From Desulfobacteraceae bacterium (GTDB lineage: Bacteria > Desulfobacterota > Desulfobacteria > Desulfobacterales > Desulfobacteraceae), in assembly GCA_022712835.1 (NCBI GenBank), contig JAFLJU010000476.1, forward strand, positions 1-26,405: a DNA stretch of 26,405 nucleotides, in the 5' to 3' direction. The translations under genes were made by a program, and so were the position numbers. The notes below the pieces were generated by a model that did not search any database, was not told the origin of the DNA, and saw only the letters and a list, made by a program, of their open reading frames with translations. Each line of letters opens with the position of its first letter. Positions within the stretch are counted from its first letter, which is position 1. This document shows, piece after piece, positions 15,601-23,866 of this stretch.

Positions 15601-15698
15601 CCTATATTCTGGTAGCAAATAATTCCACCTCCAAAAATTATAATTGTAAGAACGTAGGCAACAAGTTTCCTGCTTAAAGTAAATTCTGTTATCTTCAT
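12666..15698 (-). CDS. RND-family efflux pump, inner-membrane permease
   Basis: A 1010-residue AcrB/HAE-type transporter, full length for the family. The first transmembrane helix (KLVAYVLTIIIFGGGIICY) is followed by a large periplasmic loop that includes PYPGASAKEVEQEVTDLIE. A group of helices around 335-490 contains the TM4 motif LGMLVDNAIVITEG, and a second half repeats the plan (helix at ~525, periplasmic loop, helices from ~850 to the end with GLLGLSGMLIKNAVVLLDQ). In TM4 the proton-relay pair is Asp-Asn where AcrB has Asp-Asp, a form found in other RND subgroups. Its ATG overlaps the adaptor's stop by four bases, so the two are translationally coupled. No outer-membrane channel gene is in the window, so it presumably uses a TolC-type protein encoded elsewhere. 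The cargo is unknown. Confidence 0.95.
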   Translation of the reverse strand: MKITEFTLSRKLVAYVLTIIIFGGGIICYQNIGRLEFPTFTIKTALVITPYPGASAKEVEQEVTDLIERSAQRLSQVKEVRSISRAGLSIVYVDLKDKYISKDIPQVWDELRRKIGDVQSSLPPGAIKSTVNDDFGDEYGIFFAIYGDGYTHSELKNYADLLKRELLLVEDVGSIELWGERKEVINLEISRTKLAELGISVDGIFSILNRQNQIVDSGSLLVGKDYIKIRPTGNFTAVKELGEMLIKSRTDQSVTHLKNIVTITRGYQDPPSSIMFYNSKPAIGLGISTADGGNVVKMGKAVQKRINELEADAPVGMQIGYIAYQSDTVSESVDDFIINLIEAIIIVIVVLCITMGFSSGILMGVILLLTIFGTFIVMNVMNISFQLISLGALILALGMLVDNAIVITEGVLVKTKMGMDKTKAALDTVKQTAWPLLGATFVAILAFAAIGTSKDSTGEFLGSLFLVIAISLSLSWILAITLTPLFCVQFLPELKEKKADDPYDGILYKGYKKLLKSALNNKTITVALLISLLVFSLYGFTFIEDSFFPSSRRPQFMIDYIKYEGTHINDTRKDIQKITKFLTSRGDVSATTSFIGRGALRFLLTYESEMPNTGYGQILVTVKDYKKIDSILSEVRKYIADNFYDADIKLHKFALGSGGGTKIEARFSGPDIKELRKLAKQIKTIMRKDPVSTEIRDNFRQKVMVATPVVLEAKARRLGITRPLIADALAMNYSGKTIGLYRENDKLIPMIVRAPKSERSSVDQMNNMVILSPITGESVPFGQIISGIDNIWEDPVIHRKNRKQTITVGCNPVKGNASVLFERLKPEIENIKLPPGYEFEWGGEYESSGDAQKSLFKMIPIFFLAMVFTVLTLFNALRQTFIIFLCLPFSIIGVTAGLLIIGEPFGFMCLLGLLGLSGMLIKNAVVLLDQIDLSISEGEKPYKAVLDSSVSRLRPVMMATITTVLGMLPLLSDPFYVGMSIVIIAGLTFGTLITLIAVPVFYTSMYKIKA

Positions 15699-16990
15699 TT
15701 ACCAGCTGCCTCCATTAACCTTACAATCTGACCATCCATGAGAAAACGAGCGCCAGCTGTTACTATTCTGTCACCACTTAAAAGTCCGGAATGTACGATA
15801 ATTTTTTCATCTCTTATTGGGCCTGTTTTAAGCTTCAGTTGGGATATTGTCATGTCGGAATTCACTTTCCATGCACATGAATTGCCTTCAAGATCTGAAA
15901 AAAGTGCTGTGACAGGTAGTGCGTATCCCTTAGTTTCTTTTTTATTAAGACTATACTCAATATAAAGGGTTGCCGTCATTCCGGGTTTAATATCAAGCCC
16001 TAACGGGATATTCAGAACTGCTGTAAGTGGAAAACTCTGGTTATTGCCTGTGGTTTTTAAGCCGATCTCTGTTAATTTTGCGTCGATTGTTTTTTGTGGA
16101 TAAGCATCAATTACCGCATACATTTTTTTAAAGAAAGATCTTTTCAGCATTATCTTTTCAGGTATGGACGTGCTTATCTCAACAGTTGAAAAATCAAGGA
16201 GTGATACAATGGGTTCTCCTGACTTTATATTTTCGTATAACTCCAGATATTTCATATTGATTACACCATCAAACGGGGCTTTCAATTTGGTATCTGCCAG
16301 AGCGTTTCTGGCGGCTGAAAGGTTTGCATTAAGTTGTTTTATCTGAGCCTCGACAACCTCTATATCTTCTCTTCTTGCACCCTTTTTTGCTTTTTTAAGA
16401 TTCTGGACAGATGCTTCAAAAGCTGACCTGGCCAGCTTGTATTGCTCAACTGCCTGGTCGTGGGAAGATTGTGTTGTAAAAGATTGTTCAATAAGTTTTT
16501 TTGATCGTGCAAGTTCTTTTTTACTTTTTTCCAGTCTTGCTATAGATGCGTCAAGATCAGCAGTGAGTGAAGCAATTTCTTCTTCTCTTGCTCCTTTTTT
16601 CATCGCTCTTAATGATGCCATAGTACCTTCAAGGGCAGCATTGAGACGTAAAATTTGAATCTTAAAATTCCTTGTATCTATTCTTGCGATTGTCTCCCCT
16701 TTTCTAAATTTTTGTCCCACTACTGCATTAAATTCTTTAATGGGGCCACCAACACGAAAAGCAAGATCTACTTCTCTTGCGACTTCTATAAGAGCAGGAA
16801 AAGAACGTTTGCCGATGATTTTATTTTTTTCAACGATAACAGATTTGACTGGTCTTGCTGATCCTGTCTCATTTTTACTATGGAGACTGTTTTTATTAAG
16901 CATGGCTGAAGCGATAAAAATCGTAAAGATGATCAACCCTCCAGTCACAATTAAAAATCTTTTTTCTCCCATTATTTTAAATTTCCGCAC
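15695..16990 (-). CDS. RND periplasmic adaptor (membrane fusion protein), GTG start
   Basis: A 431-residue adaptor. Residues ~9-30 form a single N-terminal anchor (RFLIVTGGLIIFTIFIASAML) with no lipobox. A lipoyl half (VAREVDLAFRVGGPIKEFNAVVGQKFRKGE) follows, then a long alpha-hairpin of about 130 residues with the repeated motif KKGAREEEIASL / KKGARREDIEVVEAQ, the second lipoyl half (LKAPFDGVINMKYLELYENIKSGEP), a beta-barrel and a membrane-proximal domain. The start is GTG (16990-16988), sharing one base with the TAG stop of the small gene before it, with AAGGAG just upstream. It links the pump at 12666-15698 to an outer-membrane channel. Confidence 0.93.
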   Translation of the reverse strand: MRKFKIMGEKRFLIVTGGLIIFTIFIASAMLNKNSLHSKNETGSARPVKSVIVEKNKIIGKRSFPALIEVAREVDLAFRVGGPIKEFNAVVGQKFRKGETIARIDTRNFKIQILRLNAALEGTMASLRAMKKGAREEEIASLTADLDASIARLEKSKKELARSKKLIEQSFTTQSSHDQAVEQYKLARSAFEASVQNLKKAKKGARREDIEVVEAQIKQLNANLSAARNALADTKLKAPFDGVINMKYLELYENIKSGEPIVSLLDFSTVEISTSIPEKIMLKRSFFKKMYAVIDAYPQKTIDAKLTEIGLKTTGNNQSFPLTAVLNIPLGLDIKPGMTATLYIEYSLNKKETKGYALPVTALFSDLEGNSCAWKVNSDMTISQLKLKTGPIRDEKIIVHSGLLSGDRIVTAGARFLMDGQIVRLMEAAGK

Positions 16991-17292
16991 TAATTTCTCT
17001 CCTTATTTAATATAGTCATCCCGGGCAGTGGTTCCCATACTGTACGGGAAATCCACCCATAATTTTTCAAAGCAGCAGTGAGTTTGTCGCTAATATCACT
17101 ATGTTTTTTTTTCTCGGTTTCTTTCCAGTAAAGACAGACAATAAAGTCCATGGATATATTCTGATCCTGTAGCAGTCTGATCTTTAATAGATCCTTATGA
17201 TCTTTAATAGAAATGGTTAAAAAAATTTCAAGGACTTTTTGTTTTTCATCGTCCGAAAAGGAGCGAACTTTTATCATCTCAATAGATTTCAT
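16990..17292 (-). CDS. Small conserved-looking protein leading the RND operon
   Basis: 100 residues, first gene of the operon, coupled to the adaptor by a one-base TAG/GTG overlap. Sequence: charged N-terminal half with a helix (FSDDEKQKVLEIFLTI), then DFIVCLYWKETEK, a basic stretch, and LKNYGWISRTVWEPLPGM. Size and alternating strand-helix pattern are reminiscent of dimeric alpha/beta-barrel proteins (antibiotic-monooxygenase-like), but no diagnostic motif is visible. The tight coupling suggests a function tied to the pump, for example binding the cargo or a quinone-like substrate. That is an inference. No signal peptide is present, so it should be cytoplasmic. Confidence 0.7.
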   Translation of the reverse strand: MKSIEMIKVRSFSDDEKQKVLEIFLTISIKDHKDLLKIRLLQDQNISMDFIVCLYWKETEKKKHSDISDKLTAALKNYGWISRTVWEPLPGMTILNKERN

Positions 17293-17327
17293 TTATATGC
17301 CTCATAATTTGTTTTCTGAGTTGATTT

Positions 17328-17344
17328 TTACAATATCCATGCCA
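17328..17344 (-). promoter_or_regulatory. Sigma-54 (-24/-12) promoter of the RND operon
   Basis: On the minus strand the 17 bases TGGCAT-GGATA-TTGTAA fit the sigma-54 consensus TGGCAC-N5-TTGCW, with GG (17343-17342) and GT (17331-17330) at the required 10-bp separation. The one notable deviation is GT for GC at -12. The predicted start is near 17318, giving a 26-nt leader to the ATG at 17292. A sigma-54 activator gene is divergently adjacent, which supports the call. Confidence 0.7.
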
Positions 17345-17401
17345 TATAGAACGTACCTGCATACATAGTGAGTTACAGGAGTGGCAGAGTTCATATGTTA
17401 A

Positions 17402-17454
17402 ATATAACAGTTATATCTGCGATATTTGACGGATATTACTATTTCTGTTATATA
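17402..17454. promoter_or_regulatory. Candidate enhancer site for the sigma-54 activator
   Basis: ATATAAC-A-GTTATAT (17402-17416) is a perfect inverted repeat, and its right half recurs as GTTATAT at 17448-17454. The centre lies about 91 bp upstream of the predicted sigma-54 start and the second half-site about 133 bp upstream, the usual range for enhancer-binding proteins. It also lies in front of the activator's own start (17494), so autoregulation is likely. Confidence 0.5.
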
Positions 17455-17493
17455 CAAAAGTATTGTCTAAAAATTTCAATATCAGGAGTTTTT

Positions 17494-19032
17494 ATGGTAA
17501 ACGAAAATGAATTTTACAGAAAAGCGACATTGTGCATGTTTTCAAGCCTATCTGCTGAGGTAGCAATAAAAAGACTTAAAAATTATATTAAACAACACAT
17601 ACCTGTGGATGGAGTGGCCTTTGCCCTTTATGAACCGGAAACCCATTCCGGTAGGTTCCTTGCATCAAATTTTCCTGAAAATATGAAGACACCTAATCAA
17701 TTAATTATTTTGCCTCAAGAGTTGAGTGCATGGATGGCAACTGAATGGAAACAGGAAGCAAATATAAAAATTATAAATGATGTTGAAAAAGAATCTCCTG
17801 AACTAAGAAAAATTTCCGCAATCTTTTGGCCGAAACAAAGTTCACAGCTTAGGATGGATATAGAGCTTGAAGGTAAAAGATTGGGAGTTTTCATGATAAT
17901 TGTAAAAAAGAAAAATATGTATACTGAAAAACATGCTCATCTCATCTCTCTTCTCCATGATCCTTTCACAGCAGCGATTGGCAATATGCTGCAACACGAA
18001 GAAATAATTCACCTTCAAACGTTGCTTGAGGATGATAATCAGTATCTGAACAGAAGATTAATGGAAATTAGTGGTGATACACTTATCGGTGCTGATTTTG
18101 GCCTGTCAAATGTGCTGGAGATGGTCAGGCAGGTATCCCCCATGAACAGCCCCGTACTTTTATTAGGTGAAACAGGAACCGGTAAAGAGGTTATTGCTAA
18201 CGCCATTCACAAAGCATCTAAACGAAAAGATAATCCACTCATTAAGGTTAATTGTGGGGCAATCCCTGAAAGCCTTATAGATAGTGAACTCTTCGGTCAT
18301 GAAAAAGGCGCATTTACAGGTGCTGTATCAATGAAAAGGGGGCGTTTTGAGAGGGCTCACACCGGAACCATATTTTTAGATGAGATAGGAGAACTCTCCT
18401 TAGCTGTCCAGGTAAGATTGTTAAGGGTTGTGCAAGAGAAAACAATAGAGAGGATTGGAGGAACAAAAATAATTCCTGTTGATGTTCGGATTATAAGCGC
18501 AACACACAGGTCCCTTGAAAAAATGATCAAAGAGAGAACTTTTAGAGAGGATTTATGGTTCAGGCTCAACGTTTTTCCAATAATGATCCCTCCCCTCAGG
18601 CAAAGACCTGAAGACATACCTGATATGGTTCAGCATTTTATGGATAAAAAATCAAGGGAACTTAAGGTTCAAAATAGAACAGACCTACCTCAAAATTTCC
18701 TAAAAAAGCTTCAGCAGCACAAGTGGCCTGGTAACGTACGAGAGCTTGAAAATCTTGTGGAGCGGTTTTTAATAACAGGGAGGATGAAGGTTTTTTCTGC
18801 TCTGGGTGAGAAGGAGAGTTTGCCTGACAAATCTGATTTCGATCCAGATATAGATGGCTCATATAATACCACGCTGGATGAGATAATCTCAAATCATCTT
18901 AAATCGGTACTTAAAATAACCGGCTACAGAATTGAAGGGAAAAAGGGAGCCGCATCAATATTAGGTATGAATCCATCCACATTAAGATCTAAATTAAGAA
19001 AATTTAAGATCGGTTTTGGAAGGAAATCCTAA
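17494..19032 (+). CDS. Sigma-54-dependent activator with GAF-like sensor domain
   Basis: A 512-residue regulator. I chose the ATG at 17494, preceded by AGGAG at five bases, over the in-frame upstream ATGs because the sequence before it is not protein-like. Residues ~5-190 resemble a GAF sensor (VDGVAFALYEPETHSGRFLASNFPE). Residues ~205-440 are the AAA+ domain with Walker A GETGTGKE, the sigma-54-contacting GAFTGA loop, and IFLDEIGELS (Walker B). The C-terminus has a Fis-type helix-turn-helix (GKKGAASILGMNPSTLRSKLRKF). No receiver domain is present, so it should sense a small ligand directly and switch on the divergent RND operon from the -24/-12 promoter. Such pairing suggests the pump is induced by its own cargo, as with solvent- or aromatic-responsive regulators. 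The ligand is unknown. Confidence 0.93.
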   Translation: MVNENEFYRKATLCMFSSLSAEVAIKRLKNYIKQHIPVDGVAFALYEPETHSGRFLASNFPENMKTPNQLIILPQELSAWMATEWKQEANIKIINDVEKESPELRKISAIFWPKQSSQLRMDIELEGKRLGVFMIIVKKKNMYTEKHAHLISLLHDPFTAAIGNMLQHEEIIHLQTLLEDDNQYLNRRLMEISGDTLIGADFGLSNVLEMVRQVSPMNSPVLLLGETGTGKEVIANAIHKASKRKDNPLIKVNCGAIPESLIDSELFGHEKGAFTGAVSMKRGRFERAHTGTIFLDEIGELSLAVQVRLLRVVQEKTIERIGGTKIIPVDVRIISATHRSLEKMIKERTFREDLWFRLNVFPIMIPPLRQRPEDIPDMVQHFMDKKSRELKVQNRTDLPQNFLKKLQQHKWPGNVRELENLVERFLITGRMKVFSALGEKESLPDKSDFDPDIDGSYNTTLDEIISNHLKSVLKITGYRIEGKKGAASILGMNPSTLRSKLRKFKIGFGRKS

Positions 19033-19035
19033 AAT

Positions 19036-19441
19036 TGTTCGGGTGCCGCCTAAAAAATCACCGTTTTTCAAATGCGGTAAGGACCTTAAAGACAGAGTTG
19101 ATTACTGAGGAAACGACGCAATGACTTTTCAAACGGAATCAACTGGGTATGAAAAAACAATCCTCTCAGACCTTCAAGGAGCCTGGATGAATTTGCGAGA
19201 AGCAGTGGTCAATAATCCTGGTTTTCCTGGCTGTGACACGACCTGTAATAGTATTTCTCAAACGCCATCCCGAAGCCAGAAATGCAGACAGGGCTGCGAG
19301 AAGGCCTCTTCTCTATACAAATAATCCTTGATCCAAAAAAGGCGCTGCTCTTGGAACACTTTATAGAACATTCCTTATCAGATGGTTTAAAAAAAAAGCA
19401 CACACCCACTTGATTGAGGCGGTAAAGGAATTGAACGGTTA
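19036..19441 (+). pseudogene. Unidentified gene relics downstream of the activator
   Basis: Two scraps of coding-like sequence follow the activator. The first (19036-19107) reads VRVPPKKSPFFKCGKDLKDRVDY and stops, like a C-terminus. The second starts at ATG 19121 after GAGG and reads MTFQTESTGYEKTILSDLQGAWMNLREAVVNNPGF. It then needs a frame change to continue as IPKPEMQTGLREGLFSIQIILDPKKALLLEHFIEHSLSDGLKKKHTP, and another to reach IEAVKELNG and the TAG at 19439-19441. The residues look protein-like across frames, so I read it as a decayed small gene or two, not chance. I do not recognise a family. Confidence 0.4.
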
Positions 19442-19455
19442 GATCATATTTAAGT

Positions 19456-21165
19456 TTATAATTTAAATCGCTTGAGTCCTTGTTGGAGACTTACTGCGAA
19501 ATCGGTAAGTTTTTGTACATTGTCACTGACTTGTTGACTGGAGTCCGTAACTTTTTTTGCGTTTGAATTTACACCGGCAATATCCTGTGCAATTTTAGCC
19601 GCGGCTTCTGAAGATTGAGTAATATTTGCATTTGTTTCATGGATACCCTCGGCGGCCTGGGCAATATTCTGGGCGATCTCCCTTGAGGTGATGGACTGCT
19701 CTTCAATGGCTCCGGCAATGGAAGAGACAATGGTCTCCACCTCATGGATCACACCCGAAATTTGTCCGATTTCATCCACGGTTCCCTGTGAAGAGTTTTG
19801 AATCCGGTTGATTTTCTCTGCGATACTACTGGCGGCCTCTGCTGTTTGCTGGGCCAGATCCTTAATCTCATTGGCCACCACGGCAAACCCCTTCCCGGCT
19901 TCCCCTGCACGGGCGGCTTCAATGGTGGCGTTCAGGGCCAAAAGATTGGTCTGACCGGATATGGTTGAAATTACTTCAGTTACCTGGCCGATTTCCAGCG
20001 CATCTTTCCCCAATTCATTCACAGTTATGGATGCATGCTCTGCTGTGGTCACGGCAGTCTGGGTAATGGACCTTGCTTCACTGGTATTTTTTGCGATCTC
20101 ATTTACCGTAGCATTCATTTGCTCCATGGCAGCGGAGACGGTATCTAAATTGGACGAGGATTGTTCCGCGCTTTTTGCCACCGATGTAATCCCATCCCGC
20201 ATGGCCTTTGCGCCCGTTGCCACAGACTCGGATCGTTGGGACATGTCCTGGGCACCGGCCTTAAGTTCCCGGGAAATCGAGGACAGATCCGAAGCAGTTT
20301 CATTTAAGGTGGTGACCCCTGATAAAATGTCCTTAAATACCCGGGCAATCCCTTTGACCATCTGGTTCATGGCCGTTACCATGGAACCGATTTCATCTTT
20401 CTGATCCGTTTCAAGGGAATGGGTAAAATCCCCTTCAGCAATGGTCTGGGTAAACCTAGCGGCTTTTTTTACCGGGCCGGTCACTTTCCCGGAAATGATG
20501 AAACCCAGGGCAATCGCTGCGGCAATACCGATCAATGTCGCTGCCAGCAGCAGGGTGCTGGCCCGGGCTTTTTCTGTCTGAACATCATTTTGTGCCTGGG
20601 CAATTACGCCTTCACAGATCCCAATCACCTGATCCAGCTGTTCGGTGAGAGTGGTACCGATTTCAATCAGTTTATCGTCAATGGTATCCAGAACATTATA
20701 GTCATAGGATTCCGCAGATAGTTGTTTGTGCATCTGTTCATAGGCAATCTTAAAACTTGGCCGAAATGCCTTTTCATGAGAGGTCCCAACCGCCAGAACA
20801 ATCTTCCGTAAATTTTCATCCTTTGCCGGGAAAATGGTCTTGGTTTTCAGTGTCGCCCCTTTCAGTATTCCGTTTTTATGAAGGTCAAACCGGGCAATAT
20901 TGATTTCGTGTTCTTTCCAGACAATGTCCAGTTCTTCCGTATCAAGGGCAGCCATTAATTTCATTACGGCAATGATATCCTGACTGACGAAAAGCTTCAT
21001 GTTCACTGCAGATTCTATCAGGGGAGCGGATTCAATGACAATCTTAAATTTAGCCTCCAGCTTTTTCATCCCGTTATAACTGACCAGGCTGACAATGGCA
21101 GTAATGGAGGCGATCATTAAAAAACCAATCATCAATTTGCCGCGAAGCGATTGCAATATCTTCAT
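19456..21165 (-). CDS. Methyl-accepting chemotaxis protein
   Basis: A 569-residue chemoreceptor. The first transmembrane helix is at ~12-30 ([20 protein letters not shown]) and a helical periplasmic sensor of about 170 residues (four-helix-bundle type) follows. The second helix is at ~205-227 ([24 protein letters not shown]), then a HAMP domain ([24 protein letters not shown]) and the long signalling coiled coil. The hairpin tip is [39 protein letters not shown], the strongly conserved CheA/CheW-binding segment. No terminal CheR-tether pentapeptide is present; it ends in QQGLKRFKL. The ligand is unknown. It is divergent from metY with about 190 bp between, and no chemotaxis genes are adjacent. 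Confidence 0.95.
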   Translation of the reverse strand: MKILQSLRGKLMIGFLMIASITAIVSLVSYNGMKKLEAKFKIVIESAPLIESAVNMKLFVSQDIIAVMKLMAALDTEELDIVWKEHEINIARFDLHKNGILKGATLKTKTIFPAKDENLRKIVLAVGTSHEKAFRPSFKIAYEQMHKQLSAESYDYNVLDTIDDKLIEIGTTLTEQLDQVIGICEGVIAQAQNDVQTEKARASTLLLAATLIGIAAAIALGFIISGKVTGPVKKAARFTQTIAEGDFTHSLETDQKDEIGSMVTAMNQMVKGIARVFKDILSGVTTLNETASDLSSISRELKAGAQDMSQRSESVATGAKAMRDGITSVAKSAEQSSSNLDTVSAAMEQMNATVNEIAKNTSEARSITQTAVTTAEHASITVNELGKDALEIGQVTEVISTISGQTNLLALNATIEAARAGEAGKGFAVVANEIKDLAQQTAEAASSIAEKINRIQNSSQGTVDEIGQISGVIHEVETIVSSIAGAIEEQSITSREIAQNIAQAAEGIHETNANITQSSEAAAKIAQDIAGVNSNAKKVTDSSQQVSDNVQKLTDFAVSLQQGLKRFKL

Positions 21166-21306
21166 AGAATCTCCTTGTTTCCCTAATTTTTTCTTCTAAC
21201 CAAATTCTGCCCACAGATACGAAGAACCTGGAAAAAAGGCAAGTTTTTATTTGGGAATCCATTGAATATCTGCTATTGAATGGCGTATAGTTATTATACA
21301 ATAATA

Positions 21307-21335
21307 TTGACAAAAGAATACCACAATGTGATATT
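21307..21335 (+). promoter_or_regulatory. Probable sigma-70 promoter of metY-metX-metW
   Basis: TTGACA (21307-21312) is followed after 17 bp by GATATT (21330-21335), about 50 bp before the metY start. No SAM-box-type leader fold is evident between it and the gene. Confidence 0.45.
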
Positions 21336-21385
21336 TAATCCCTATTTCTCTGTAATTGCATACGGATAACAAAAGGATGAATCGA

Positions 21386-22648
21386 ATGAATCCAGAAACG
21401 AACACCTCCAACTATCGATTTGAAACAAAAGCCATCCACGACGGATTAAAAGATAAGCAGTGGGAAGGATCTACCCTGCCGCCCATTTTCCAATCCGCCG
21501 CCCATTCCCACGAAAGCGCAGAGAGTTTAAGCCAAACCTTTGCCGGCCAGAGCCAGGACCATATTTACATGCGTCTGAGTAACCCCACCAACCGGTTTAT
21601 GGAAGAGAAACTGGCCTCCCTGGAATCCGGAAAAGCAGCCGTGGTTACCTCATCCGGCATGGCGGCCATCAATAATGCCTGTATGAGTCTATTGCGTGCC
21701 GGTGATGAATTTGTTGCAAGCTCCTCCCTTTTCATGTCCACCTATGGCTTGTTTACCAATATCTATAAACGGTACAATATTGAAGCTAAACTGGTGAATC
21801 CCCTTGATCTGAGCGAGATTGAAGCCGCCATCAATGACAAGACCCGGTTTGTCTATATTGAAACCATTACCAATCCGGGAATGGAAATTGCCGATATTAA
21901 AAGCATTGCAAAGATTGCCCATAAAAAAGGGATCCCCCTTCTGGTGGACAACACCCTGGCCTCTCCCTGGCTTTGCCGGCCCATTGAACTGGGGGCGGAT
22001 ATTATCCTTCACTCCACCACCAAATACTTCTCCGGTCACGGGGCTGCCATGGGCGGTGTGGTGGTGGATGCGGGCAATTTTGACTGGGGAACGGAACGGT
22101 TCAAAGATTTTGCCCCCTTTATTGCCCAGAAAGGGGAGCTGGCATTTCTCCACCGCATGTGGAAGGAATACCATGTGAATTTTGGCACCACCCCGGCCCC
22201 CTTTCATTCATTTCTCACCGCCATCGGCCTCACCACCATGGGGATTCGCATGGAGCGTCACATGGAAAATGCCGTTAAAGCGGCCCATTTTTTACGGGAT
22301 CACCCCAAAGTAAACTGGGTGAATTTTACTGGATTTGAAGACCATCCCAGCCATGCCATGGCAAAAAAACAGTTTAACGGCAAGGGGTTTGGCACCATGT
22401 TAACCTTTGGATTAAAGGACCAGGCCGCCTGTTTTAAACTGATTAACAGCCTTTCCATGATTTTGAATCTCGCCAATCTGGGAGATTGCAAGACACTGAT
22501 TATCCATCCCTATTCCTCCCAGTATATTTCCTTTCCCGAAGAGCTGAGAAATAAACTGGCAGACCCCTGTCTGTTAAGATTTTCGGTGGGGATAGAGCAC
22601 ATTGATGACATCTGTACCGATCTTGAACAAGCCCTTGAAAAGATATAG
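21386..22648 (+). CDS. metY: O-acetylhomoserine sulfhydrylase
   Basis: A 420-residue PLP enzyme of the Cys/Met metabolism family. The AAAAGG site lies nine bases before the ATG at 21386; the ATG at 21377 is too close to it. Seen are the Tyr-Arg pair that holds PLP from the neighbouring subunit (YMRLSNPT), the phosphate loop SSGMAAI, the aspartate in VDNTLASP, and the PLP lysine in HSTTKYFSGHG (Lys213). The family converts O-acetylhomoserine and sulfide to homocysteine; cystathionine gamma-synthase is the alternative. The neighbour metX makes O-acetylhomoserine, so direct sulfhydrylation fits best, sensibly so in a sulfide-rich cell. Stop and next ATG are only three bases apart. Confidence 0.9.
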   Translation: MNPETNTSNYRFETKAIHDGLKDKQWEGSTLPPIFQSAAHSHESAESLSQTFAGQSQDHIYMRLSNPTNRFMEEKLASLESGKAAVVTSSGMAAINNACMSLLRAGDEFVASSSLFMSTYGLFTNIYKRYNIEAKLVNPLDLSEIEAAINDKTRFVYIETITNPGMEIADIKSIAKIAHKKGIPLLVDNTLASPWLCRPIELGADIILHSTTKYFSGHGAAMGGVVVDAGNFDWGTERFKDFAPFIAQKGELAFLHRMWKEYHVNFGTTPAPFHSFLTAIGLTTMGIRMERHMENAVKAAHFLRDHPKVNWVNFTGFEDHPSHAMAKKQFNGKGFGTMLTFGLKDQAACFKLINSLSMILNLANLGDCKTLIIHPYSSQYISFPEELRNKLADPCLLRFSVGIEHIDDICTDLEQALEKI

Positions 22649-22651
22649 AAG

Positions 22652-23866
22652 ATGAATGAATATGCGGATCCAGACGTTGCTATAGTGGGCAATGCGACTG
22701 TGGGCAATGACACCGGGGGTAGTGCCTCGGTGGGAATTGTGGAAAAGCAATTTTTCACCTTTGCACAGCCACCCGATGCATTGGCCCTGGAGAGCGGTGC
22801 CAGCATCGGTCCTGTCACCATTGCCTATGAAACCTGTGGATTCCTGAACAAGGAAAAAACCAATGTGATCCTGGTTCTCCATGCCCTGTCCGGGGACTCC
22901 CACATGGCGGGGTTTTATGAACCGGAAGATGCCAAACCCGGATGGTGGGATTCCATGGTGGGACCGGGTAAGGGAATTGATACAAATAAATATTTTGTGA
23001 TCTGCACCAATATTCTGGGGTCCTGTATGGGCTCCACGGGACCTGCCTCCATTGATCCTTCAACCGGGAAGGAATATGCCGCAAGCTTTCCCATGATCAC
23101 CATCACTGATATGGTCACGGCTCAGAAAGCGCTGGTGGATCATCTGGGGATCAAAAAACTATTGTCGGTTATCGGCGGATCCGTTGGCGGAATGCAGGTG
23201 TTGGAATGGTGTATCCAGTATCCTTCCATGGTGGTTTCTGCGGTTCCCCTGGCCACCACCTGTCGTCATTCCGCCTTGGCCATTGCCTTTAATGAGGTGG
23301 CCAGGCAATCCATCATGGCAGACCCCCATTGGAACAATGGGGATTATTATGACAAAAAAAAACCAGGTATGGGCCTGGCGATTGCCCGAATGATCGGCCA
23401 TATCACCTATTTGTCCGACGAATCCATGCGGCTGAAATTTGGCAGAAAACTCCAGAATAAAAGTGCCCTGAGCTTTGAATTCGGCGCAGAATTCCAGGTA
23501 GAATCCTATCTCCAATACCAGGGCCAAAAGTTCATTGAACGGTTTGATGCCAATTCTTTTTTATATATCACCAAGGCAGCCGATTATTTTGACCTGGCAA
23601 GGGGATATGGAAAGGGCTCCCTGGTTAAGGCCTTTTCCCGGTGCCAGGCAAAATTTATGGTGATTTCCTATACCTCGGACTGGCTCTACCCCACCTACCA
23701 GTCAAAGGAGATGGTCAAAGCCATGAAAAAAAACAATCTGGATGTCAGCTTTTGTGAGATTGATGCCCAGTGGGGTCATGATGCATTTTTACTGCCGGAT
23801 CCCCGGCTGGACAATATGATCAAAGGCTTTTTAAGGAGTGTTGTCCATGAATCCTCTGCGTTATGA
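22652..23866 (+). CDS. metX: Homoserine O-acetyltransferase
   Basis: A 404-residue alpha/beta-hydrolase-fold acyltransferase. The nucleophile is in GGSVGGMQ (Ser177), the acid is Asp343 in SDWLYPT and the base is His376 in WGHDAFL. LHALSGDSHMAG and NILGSCMGSTGP are the oxyanion and family landmarks. It transfers acetyl from acetyl-CoA to homoserine (some homologues use succinyl-CoA; that choice is not settled here). The N-terminus is about 25 residues longer before VGIVEKQFF than the conserved core and contains a small repeat VGNAT-VGNDT. It overlaps metW by 20 bp. Confidence 0.93.
   Translation: MNEYADPDVAIVGNATVGNDTGGSASVGIVEKQFFTFAQPPDALALESGASIGPVTIAYETCGFLNKEKTNVILVLHALSGDSHMAGFYEPEDAKPGWWDSMVGPGKGIDTNKYFVICTNILGSCMGSTGPASIDPSTGKEYAASFPMITITDMVTAQKALVDHLGIKKLLSVIGGSVGGMQVLEWCIQYPSMVVSAVPLATTCRHSALAIAFNEVARQSIMADPHWNNGDYYDKKKPGMGLAIARMIGHITYLSDESMRLKFGRKLQNKSALSFEFGAEFQVESYLQYQGQKFIERFDANSFLYITKAADYFDLARGYGKGSLVKAFSRCQAKFMVISYTSDWLYPTYQSKEMVKAMKKNNLDVSFCEIDAQWGHDAFLLPDPRLDNMIKGFLRSVVHESSAL

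Noticed and set aside
21166..21385. SAM riboswitch before metY
   Set aside because: Looked for because the genes make methionine precursors; no multi-helix leader or terminator/antiterminator pair is visible.
22685..22709. Direct repeat GTGGGCAATG at the start of metX
   Set aside because: It only encodes a short VGN-type repeat in the variable N-terminal extension; nothing suggests a regulatory role.
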